Shown here one piece after another: positions 1 to 4,466 of a stretch of DNA of 8,914 nt. Source of the DNA: CS3-C152 sp964347025 (GTDB lineage: Archaea > Aenigmatarchaeota > Aenigmatarchaeia > QMZP01 > QMZT01); assembly GCA_964347025.1 (NCBI GenBank), contig CAYFWU010000026.1, forward strand, positions 1 to 8,914. The letters are read 5' to 3'. Below the pieces are notes generated by a model. The model did not search any database. It worked only from the letters and a program-made list of their open reading frames with translations, and was not told the DNA's origin. The position numbers and the translations under genes are program-made. The stretch's first letter is position 1. Every line of letters begins with the position of its first letter.

Positions 1-25
1 TTTTTACCCTTAAGAGGACTGAATT

Positions 26-41
26 TTCGGTTTTTTCCGAA
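26..41. promoter_or_regulatory. Inverted repeat TTCGG-T6-CCGAA upstream of the lipoprotein promoter
   Basis: TTCGG at 26-30 and CCGAA at 37-41 are perfect reverse complements separated by six T. The element lies 44-59 nt before the ATG, just upstream of the TATA box. The slightly longer half-sites TTTTCGG and TTCCGAA recur around the TATA box of the 36-residue gene near 3740. It could be an operator, or a hairpin ending a transcript that enters from the left of the window; the arms are only 5 bp. Confidence 0.35.
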
Positions 42-55
42 GTAAAAATAGGGTA

Positions 56-63
56 TTTATAAA
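56..63 (+). promoter_or_regulatory. TATA box for the lipoprotein gene
   Basis: TTTATAAA lies 22-29 nt upstream of the ATG at 85. At the usual archaeal spacing, transcription would begin at or within a few bases of the ATG, giving a leaderless mRNA. No GGAGG or GGTG motif lies between. Confidence 0.65.
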
Positions 64-84
64 CGATCGAAGGGCATTATAAAT

Positions 85-732
85 ATGAGAAATTTCGTTT
101 TCGTGGCGTTTCTGATACTGATAATAATAACCTTGGGAACCTCGGGGTGTGTCCAGACAATGCCGGAAGAAGGCAAGATCGTCATAAGACAGGCCGGAGG
201 CGGAGGAAGCGCAATGCTCGTAGCGGAATGCGCAGACATCAACTACATCATAAACAGCTCAGATTACATTATAGAGGGAACAGTGGAAAAGGTTGAGTCC
301 AGGTTTGGCGAAGGTGGAAATATATTCACCTATGCCGATATTTTGATTGAAAAATACGTAAAGGGAGACCCGTTCACAGAAGACAGACTTCAGATTATAA
401 CTCCGGGAGGAACTGTCGGGGTAATTTCCCAGTGGGTTGAGGACCAGCCAATCTTCCATGAAGGCAAGAGAGTAAGAATCCACTTCCTTGAGAGAGATGA
501 TGGAAACTTCTCAATAGTCTGTGAGCAGTTCGGGGTTGTCGATATTTCCGGTGGTGCCGGACTTCCCAACCCGGCAGCTGTTTACTGCGAGAGGGACAAG
601 GGAGGCGTTTTCCAGGGGGTGGAGACCCCGAAGGGAACGATCGGATACTGCTCGCTCCCGGACGGAAGGGTCTGTGAAGAATGGGCCTTCTTTAACAGCA
701 ACGGCACGACATGCAACCCGCCGGAAGAATGA
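85..732 (+). CDS. Secreted lipoprotein with C-terminal DUF333-like domain
   Basis: A 215-residue protein with a hydrophobic signal (about 3-18) ending in TSGC, so Cys22 is the likely lipidated first residue of the mature form on the outer face of the membrane. Residues about 50-157 look like a beta-rich domain; the pattern EGTV, IFTY, VKG, TPGG, PIFHEGKRV resembles small domains in secreted archaeal and bacterial proteins, but I cannot name the family. The C-terminal part (about 161-210) has the DUF333 pattern: NPAAVYC, then GYC, LPDGR.CEEWAF and a last Cys, with Cys168, 189, 197 and 210 available for disulfides or metal. DUF333 occurs in small lipoproteins such as E. coli YoaF and has no known activity. 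The start is supported by the TATA spacing. The gene converges on 741-947 with 8 nt between stops. The function is unknown; an envelope role is inferred from the lipobox. Confidence 0.85.
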   Translation: MRNFVFVAFLILIIITLGTSGCVQTMPEEGKIVIRQAGGGGSAMLVAECADINYIINSSDYIIEGTVEKVESRFGEGGNIFTYADILIEKYVKGDPFTEDRLQIITPGGTVGVISQWVEDQPIFHEGKRVRIHFLERDDGNFSIVCEQFGVVDISGGAGLPNPAAVYCERDKGGVFQGVETPKGTIGYCSLPDGRVCEEWAFFNSNGTTCNPPEE

Positions 733-740
733 GCAAGATT

Positions 741-947
741 TTAGAGCTGAATTCCGACTTCTTTACAAAACTCCAGTATTCTTAGCCTCTTGGAGCCGAA
801 TTTTTTCCTCATTGCATCCATGTAAGCTCCCACAAGATCCCATGATTCGGGGTTAAGTCGTAGGTTAGGTATCAGTTCTTTATCCAAGATATGCATGGCA
901 TAAAACGGATCTTCAGGAACTCTTACCAACTGCTTGTAATTTTTCAT
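741..947 (-). CDS. Small hypothetical protein, 68 residues
   Basis: I do not recognise this protein. From the ATG at 947 it is 68 residues, basic, with no membrane segment and one cysteine; short helices around the DLVGAYMDAMRKKFGS and LRILEFCKE stretches suggest a small soluble helical protein. The open frame extends to a TTG at 968, but TTATAAAA at 977-970 sits 23-30 nt before the ATG, which favours that start and a leaderless mRNA. The TATA box is flanked by long imperfect inverted-repeat arms. It lies downstream of the CheB-like gene on the same strand with its own promoter. A promoter at the right place and a converging neighbour that stops just short of it argue for a real gene. Confidence 0.65.
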   Translation of the reverse strand: MKNYKQLVRVPEDPFYAMHILDKELIPNLRLNPESWDLVGAYMDAMRKKFGSKRLRILEFCKEVGIQL

Positions 948-992
948 AGATTTACTAAAGGAGGGCAAATTTTATAAGCTTTTAGAAATCTA
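947..992. promoter_or_regulatory. TATA box flanked by imperfect 14-nt inverted repeat
   Basis: On the plus strand TAGATTTACTAAAG (947-960) faces CTTTTAGAAATCTA (979-992). The outer 7 bp, TAGATTT/AAATCTA, are perfect, and the inner parts match with one base shifted. The minus-strand TATA box TTATAAAA (977-970) lies in the loop and the ATG begins at 947. The arms therefore cover the regions just upstream of the TATA box and around the expected transcription start, where a repressor would block initiation. The right arm overlaps the stop codon of the CheB-like gene (990-992). Confidence 0.4.
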
Positions 993-1628
993 ATCAGTTA
1001 AGAATTCGTCTATCTTCCTGCCGATTCCGTAGGGAGGAAGAACGTCAAAATCAAGGTTTAACATTTTCGCGGTTTGTATTGCATTGTTAGGCATTTGTTT
1101 AACGGCTGCTGTTTCGGGTTCCTGGATAAAAACCCGTGTACCAAGTTTCCCTGCATTCTCAAGCGATTTACAGCCATCCCCACCGTATCCGCTAAGAAAA
1201 ACAATGGCCATGTCATTTTTATAACCTGACTCATGGGCCTTATCTATTTGGAAATTGCACATGTCTTCAATCCCTAGAACAGTTTCAAAATCGTGAAAAT
1301 ATATTCCTTCCCCGCCTTCCCTCAAGGCTATTGCAGGAACCTTTCTTTTCGATCTATGCGGATTTCTTTCGTCTTCTATACCGCGGCAAGTGTAGAAACC
1401 ATTTTTTAAACACATCCCGTCTTTCACTTCATGCTCATCTAAATCCATTCCCATACTCTTGAAATCGAGCATAAGGGATTCATTTTCTGGTTTGTAACGA
1501 TGTTCTACCAGATAGACAGCACCTTTCTTTACGACATGCCTTCTCACCTCTAACATAGATTGCCTGAAAGCTAGATAGCCACCCCTGGATCCCAGAAACA
1601 TCGCTAATGTGGGTTTTTCTCCTTTCAT
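990..1628 (-). CDS. Stand-alone CheB-type methylesterase domain protein
   Basis: The 212 residues align by eye along the CheB catalytic domain. LGSRGG (12-17) stands for the IGxSTGG loop with nucleophile Ser14. VEHRYKPENE (41-50) matches the QHMPPGF segment with His43. VKDGMCLKNGFYTCRG matches the DG..L.PG.vYvAPgg strand region. SGYGGDG (146-152) matches TGMGxDG with Asp151. QEPETAAVKQMPNNAI (169-184) matches QDe.tsvv.GMP.aAi. The Ser-His-Asp triad is present with spacings (29 and 108) close to those of CheB (26 and 96). In chemotaxis CheB removes methyl groups from, and deamidates, receptor glutamates. Here there is no N-terminal receiver domain to hold the catalytic domain in check, and no che, receptor or archaellum gene nearby. 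The substrate is therefore unknown; an orphan esterase or deamidase is the safest reading. TTTATAAA at 1659-1652 gives leaderless spacing to the ATG. Confidence 0.8.
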   Translation of the reverse strand: MKGEKPTLAMFLGSRGGYLAFRQSMLEVRRHVVKKGAVYLVEHRYKPENESLMLDFKSMGMDLDEHEVKDGMCLKNGFYTCRGIEDERNPHRSKRKVPAIALREGGEGIYFHDFETVLGIEDMCNFQIDKAHESGYKNDMAIVFLSGYGGDGCKSLENAGKLGTRVFIQEPETAAVKQMPNNAIQTAKMLNLDFDVLPPYGIGRKIDEFLTD

Positions 1629-1629
1629 A

Positions 1630-1660
1630 TACTATTAATTAGTAATGACAATTTATAAAG
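1630..1660 (-). promoter_or_regulatory. Promoter of the CheB-like gene
   Basis: The minus-strand TATA box TTTATAAA (1659-1652) is 24-31 nt before the ATG at 1628. A small inverted repeat, TACTA-N5-TAGTA (1630-1644), covers the likely transcription start. The arms are too short to be sure they are an operator. Confidence 0.55.
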
Positions 1661-1677
1661 GTTTTTCGAGCGTTTTA

Positions 1678-1881
1678 TCACTTAATACAGCGTGTACAGA
1701 CGTTCGGCCTTCTCGTCTTCATTAGTTCTCCTGTAACCTGTTTATACCTTTCCAGACAATCCTCAGAACAGAAATCCTTCTTCCAGGTACCAACCCTTCC
1801 GTACACCTCCACCCGTTCGTTTACACCCTTCCCTTTCTCTACCCTTTGTTTACAGAATTCGCACTTCTTTCTGAAAAGCAT
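1678..1881 (-). CDS. Small six-cysteine zinc-finger protein, TRASH/MYM-like
   Basis: A 67-residue basic protein. Cys7-x2-Cys10 and Cys38-x3-Cys42 in the context FCSEDCLERY give the pattern of the TRASH / L24e-like treble-clef zinc finger, used in archaea for metal sensing, protein contacts or nucleic-acid binding. A third pair, Cys62-x2-Cys65, sits at the very C terminus and is not part of that core. A second metal site, or swapping of ligands between subunits, is possible. There is no signal peptide, so it should be cytoplasmic. It diverges from the SGNH hydrolase gene across 82 bp and precedes the CheB-like gene by 49 nt on the same strand. AATTTTAAATT (1914-1904) is its likely TATA element. 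The partner or target is unknown. Confidence 0.75.
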   Translation of the reverse strand: MLFRKKCEFCKQRVEKGKGVNERVEVYGRVGTWKKDFCSEDCLERYKQVTGELMKTRRPNVCTRCIK

Positions 1882-1903
1882 GGTTTAGATATGTAACAGA
1901 AAG

Positions 1904-1951
1904 AATTTAAAATTTACATTTTTTGAAAAAGGTTTTAAAACAATTTTCAAA
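1904..1951. promoter_or_regulatory. Divergent promoters; TATA box of the SGNH gene inside an inverted repeat
   Basis: The gap between 1881 and 1964 holds a minus-strand TATA-like AATTTTAAATT (1914-1904) and a plus-strand TTTTAAAA (1933-1940), each about 24-33 nt from its ATG. The plus-strand box lies inside the perfect inverted repeat TTTGAAAA (1922-1929), 14-nt spacer, TTTTCAAA (1944-1951). The region is very A/T rich, so the repeat alone is weak evidence for an operator. Confidence 0.5.
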
Positions 1952-1963
1952 TTAACTTAAAGT

Positions 1964-3028
1964 ATGAAACGTAAAACAATGGGAAAACTGATGCTGCTTT
2001 TGTTTTCCATAATATTTTTCCTTCTGATAGCTGAGGTCGCAAGTAGGTTTTTCATGATACCTTCAGATTATACCCACGAAAGTCTGGATTATCCAAACCC
2101 TGATGTTATGCTAAATGGTAGTATCCTGTACGGAAGAGCCAACGTGTGCATATACATTGAGAACATCACCACAGGGGAAAGAAAGCCATGCCAGACCTTC
2201 AAATCCAGCCACGAGACATATTATACAAACAAGAGCGAAAACACATTTAGAATCGCTGTTCTGGGTGATTCTTTCACAGCCGGCGAGGTGCTTGATGTGG
2301 ACGAGATGTTCACAACCAAACTTGAGAAAAAGCTGAACGAACGTCTTAACACGAAAAACTTTGAGGTTTACGGCTTTGGCGTTCCGGGGTACAACACAAT
2401 TCAGGAACTTGTTGTTCTAAAAGAGATAGCAATGAACTATCAGCCGGATTTCGTGATCTTGCAGTTTTACTGTGATGACATAAATCCTGTGAGGATATGG
2501 GTTCGCGGTTTAAGGGGACAGCAGTTCTACATAGACCCGGTGGATTTCATAGTGATAGAAGATTACATCGTTCCGGTCAGCATCCCGCTACCAATCGAAA
2601 CCAACAAATTCCTGGTAAGACATTCGTATTTTTACAGGTTCATTCTCAACAGTGTTTATATTATCAACAAGGGCTTCGGGGAGGAATGGGTCGAAGAGAG
2701 AGAGACAGGCCTGAAAAACAGCCTGGAATCCATGAGAGAAATGAAGGAAATAGCAGAGAAGAATAACATCCCCTTTTTGATATTGTATACCCCGGGATCG
2801 TTCGGGGTACAGGCCTGCGGGCATTTCCGCGAAATAAGTAATTTTTCCAAAGAAATCGGGGTCCCATATGTAGACATTTACGAACTCACAAAGGATTATG
2901 ATGGCAGAGAACTGCAGAACCCAAAGGAGGATCCGAGCAGTCCGCACTACGGTGACATGGGGAATGAAATAATAGCAGAATCCCTTTACAAGGAAATGGT
3001 TGAAAAGAATCTCGTGCCGACTGATTAA
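1964..3028 (+). CDS. Membrane-anchored SGNH/GDSL-type hydrolase
   Basis: A 354-residue protein with a basic N terminus and one hydrophobic segment (about 8-22), so most of it should lie outside the cell, membrane-anchored or cleaved. RIAVLGDSFTAGE (96-108) is SGNH block I with nucleophile Ser103. GFGVPGYNT (137-145) supplies the block II glycine. VILQFYCDDIN (164-174) is block III, but Asp171 stands where the oxyanion-hole Asn of the usual ND pair is expected. SPHYGDMGNEIIAE (326-339) is block V with His328; the nearest upstream acid is Asp323, five residues before the His rather than the usual three. This layout is common in enzymes that add or remove O-acetyl groups on surface glycans (AlgJ/AlgX-like and relatives), so a deacylase or acyltransferase acting on envelope sugars is plausible but inferred. 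It converges with 3031-3273, with 2 nt between stops. Confidence 0.8.
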   Translation: MKRKTMGKLMLLLFSIIFFLLIAEVASRFFMIPSDYTHESLDYPNPDVMLNGSILYGRANVCIYIENITTGERKPCQTFKSSHETYYTNKSENTFRIAVLGDSFTAGEVLDVDEMFTTKLEKKLNERLNTKNFEVYGFGVPGYNTIQELVVLKEIAMNYQPDFVILQFYCDDINPVRIWVRGLRGQQFYIDPVDFIVIEDYIVPVSIPLPIETNKFLVRHSYFYRFILNSVYIINKGFGEEWVEERETGLKNSLESMREMKEIAEKNNIPFLILYTPGSFGVQACGHFREISNFSKEIGVPYVDIYELTKDYDGRELQNPKEDPSSPHYGDMGNEIIAESLYKEMVEKNLVPTD

Positions 3029-3030
3029 AA

Positions 3031-3273
3031 TTACCTGCCGAATCTCTTTGAAACCCCGCGAAGAAGCAGGTAGACAGCGATCAGGAATATCGCATACTCT
3101 ATCAGGATTCCCGTTGTGAACGTCCCTATGCTCAATCCTGTAATCCCCTGCAGCGAAGAAGTGAACAGGGGGGATTCCATGTAATGTGAGTCTCCATCAG
3201 GGTTCACATGGATTACAGACACTAGTAAGGCAGCTAAAACCATGGAGAGAATAAGTGTTTTTTTTCTAACCAT
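3031..3273 (-). CDS. Small membrane protein, two TM segments
   Basis: An 80-residue protein with hydrophobic segments at about 6-23 and 50-72, a short polar loop between (NPDGDSHYMESP) and a basic C-terminal tail (RGVSKRFGR). With MVRKK at the start and RFGR at the end, both termini should be cytoplasmic and the loop outside. I do not recognise a family. It diverges from the 3334-3726 membrane protein, and both promoters share a 60-bp A/T-rich gap. A composition and length typical of archaeal small membrane proteins and a plausible TATA region support it as real. Confidence 0.6.
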   Translation of the reverse strand: MVRKKTLILSMVLAALLVSVIHVNPDGDSHYMESPLFTSSLQGITGLSIGTFTTGILIEYAIFLIAVYLLLRGVSKRFGR

Positions 3274-3293
3274 GTATATTATATTTGTTTTAC

Positions 3294-3310
3294 TTATTTT
3301 TATTTTTTAG
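3294..3310. promoter_or_regulatory. Shared A/T block for two divergent membrane-protein genes
   Basis: TTATTTTTATTTTTTAG lies midway between the ATGs at 3273 (-) and 3334 (+), about 21-37 nt from the first and 24-40 nt from the second. It is the only TATA-like stretch at leaderless spacing for either gene, so the two TATA boxes would overlap. Neither matches a strong consensus. Confidence 0.4.
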
Positions 3311-3333
3311 CATGGGTAACCAAGATTTAAATA

Positions 3334-3726
3334 ATGGGCTACTACAGAATGCTCCTGGTCGTATTCATTATCCTAATACTGTCAGTCGTAGTCCAGGGAA
3401 CAGGTCTTTTCCTTGACCCGTTCTTTGCTCTGGCATACGTTATAATGGGAACAGTCCTCTTCATAGGAACGAAATACAGGCCTTCCTCGGGAACATCATT
3501 CGCAATAGGCCTCATACTCATACTTTCGATCGGCTTCCTCTCAACGGATGTTCTCATAAGGTTTTTCACAGAACCCGTGGTTTTGGAGACATTCTTCAAG
3601 CTTGCGATTGTATTTTCACTGGACGCATGCGCCCTGTTTTTTCTGCACTACGGGAGAAGGATGGGGGCTGTGGAATTGAGAGATCATCGCTTTGGTCAGC
3701 ACGGGATTGGCAAGGAGAAAAAGTAA
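3334..3726 (+). CDS. Membrane protein, four TM segments
   Basis: A 130-residue protein of unknown family. Hydrophobic segments lie at about 6-22, 25-45, 53-76 and 86-105, followed by a charged C-terminal tail (YGRRMGAVELRDHRFGQHG, then GKEKK) that is probably cytoplasmic. No catalytic or binding motif stands out. The ATG at 3334 follows a weak T/A-rich promoter shared with the divergent gene at 3273. The next gene (36 residues) begins 43 nt downstream with its own TATA box. Confidence 0.65.
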   Translation: MGYYRMLLVVFIILILSVVVQGTGLFLDPFFALAYVIMGTVLFIGTKYRPSSGTSFAIGLILILSIGFLSTDVLIRFFTEPVVLETFFKLAIVFSLDACALFFLHYGRRMGAVELRDHRFGQHGIGKEKK

Positions 3727-3727
3727 T

Positions 3728-3756
3728 TTTCGGAAAACTTATTTATTCTTCCGAAA
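3728..3756. promoter_or_regulatory. Inverted repeat TTTCGGAA-N13-TTCCGAAA around a TATA box
   Basis: The 8-bp arms at 3728-3735 and 3749-3756 are perfect reverse complements with a C/G-containing core. The spacer carries most of the TATA-like TTATTTATT (3739-3747), which is 23-31 nt before the ATG at 3770. The arms thus sit on either side of the TATA box, a typical place for an archaeal repressor. Since the preceding stop codon ends at 3726, a terminator hairpin for that gene is the alternative, but no T-run follows the right arm. Confidence 0.5.
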
Positions 3757-3769
3757 CCAATTAAGTAAA

Positions 3770-3880
3770 ATGAGGGAAGAGGAACAAAAACCTGTAACCG
3801 AGAAGGAGAAAAGAATTCTTGATAATATAGAAGATTTCATTTGGAATCCAATGAAATTTAAGGAAGAGGAGAAAGAATAA
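3770..3880 (+). CDS. Very small charged protein, 36 residues
   Basis: The gene starts at the ATG at 3770 (MREEEQKPVT), not at an upstream ATG at 3692 that lies inside the preceding gene. The evidence is TTATTTATT 23-31 nt upstream, the same layout as at the other leaderless starts. The product is dominated by Glu and Lys, with one short helix-prone hydrophobic patch (RILDNIEDFIWNPMKF, 15-30) that could bind a partner. There is no membrane segment and no cysteine. I do not recognise it. It is followed after 37 nt by the zinc-ribbon membrane gene, which has its own TATA box. The inverted repeat around its promoter suggests individual regulation. Confidence 0.55.
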   Translation: MREEEQKPVTEKEKRILDNIEDFIWNPMKFKEEEKE

Positions 3881-3888
3881 TTCTAAAA

Positions 3889-3896
3889 TTTATATA
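3889..3896 (+). promoter_or_regulatory. TATA box for the zinc-ribbon membrane gene
   Basis: TTTATATA lies 22-29 nt upstream of the ATG at 3918, with no ribosome-binding motif between, so the mRNA is probably leaderless. It begins just after the stop of the 36-residue gene. Confidence 0.65.
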
Positions 3897-3917
3897 CAAT
3901 CAGTTCATAATTTTAAT

Positions 3918-4439
3918 ATGGACCTCGAATACTTCTTGAGATCAGCCTGGTTGTTTATTATTGGTGTCGCGATCTCTCTGGTGGGTGTTTACACACTTGT
4001 TGCAATGTCCCAGTCAGTAGGATCGGGATCGTTTGTCATAATGTTGGTTGGTCTCTTTTTCACAGGGACCGGATCAATATACGGAAAAAGAAAGATGAGA
4101 GGTGAGTATTATATGGCAACTGAAGAGCGAGATATCGTAAAGAAGCAGAAGCCCAAACCAACGCCGTTCAGGGAGCCGGAAAGAGCCGAGGGGACAGAGG
4201 AATTCCTGGAGGAGGCCGAACAGGCTGAGGAGCAAAGAGTGGAACGGCCGGAGATCTCAAAGCCCGCGTTCGAAACCACCCAGAAGCCGACCGTCGAAGA
4301 GCATGTTAAGGTAATCAAGGTTCTTGTTTGTCCAAAGTGCGGGGCTGAGAACCAGGAGATGGACAAATTCTGCTACAACTGTGGTAAGAAACTGAGACTC
4401 AAGGGTTTCCCTGAAAAGGGCAAGCAGACCAAGAAATAG
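3918..4439 (+). CDS. Membrane protein with C-terminal zinc ribbon
   Basis: A 173-residue protein in three parts. Residues about 9-30 and 36-55 are two membrane segments forming a hairpin. Residues about 56-135 are a charged linker rich in Glu, Lys and Pro (REPERAEG, EEFLEEAEQAEEQ), probably disordered or partly coiled coil. Residues 138-159 are a zinc ribbon, Cys138-x2-Cys141 and Cys152-x2-Cys155 in the form CPKCGAENQ...FCYNCGKKL. The KRKMR after the second segment puts the zinc ribbon in the cytoplasm. The combination is common in archaeal proteins of unknown function; the ribbon may dock a cytoplasmic protein to the membrane. It converges with cysS, with 27 nt between stops. Confidence 0.75.
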   Translation: MDLEYFLRSAWLFIIGVAISLVGVYTLVAMSQSVGSGSFVIMLVGLFFTGTGSIYGKRKMRGEYYMATEERDIVKKQKPKPTPFREPERAEGTEEFLEEAEQAEEQRVERPEISKPAFETTQKPTVEEHVKVIKVLVCPKCGAENQEMDKFCYNCGKKLRLKGFPEKGKQTKK

Positions 4440-4466
4440 AACGTTAAAGGCATTGGGAGATCCAGA

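Noticed and set aside
521..856. A plus-strand frame of 111 residues overlapping the lipoprotein end and the 68-residue gene
   Set aside because: It is Arg/Ser-rich, out of frame with the lipoprotein, and crosses the convergent gene boundary without a promoter or motif.
741..968. TTG start at 968 for the small minus-strand gene
   Set aside because: It would lie only a few nt from the TATA box at 977-970, so the TTG would not be on the transcript if transcription starts near 947.
2588..2947. Minus-strand frames of 67-119 residues opposite the SGNH hydrolase
   Set aside because: They are antisense to a gene with clear catalytic motifs, and several compete with one another; none has supporting signals.
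3692..3880. A 62-residue reading from the ATG at 3692 that overlaps the end of the membrane-protein gene
   Set aside because: The first 26 codons lie inside or just after the previous gene, and the TATA box fits the ATG at 3770. Only the 36-residue form was kept.
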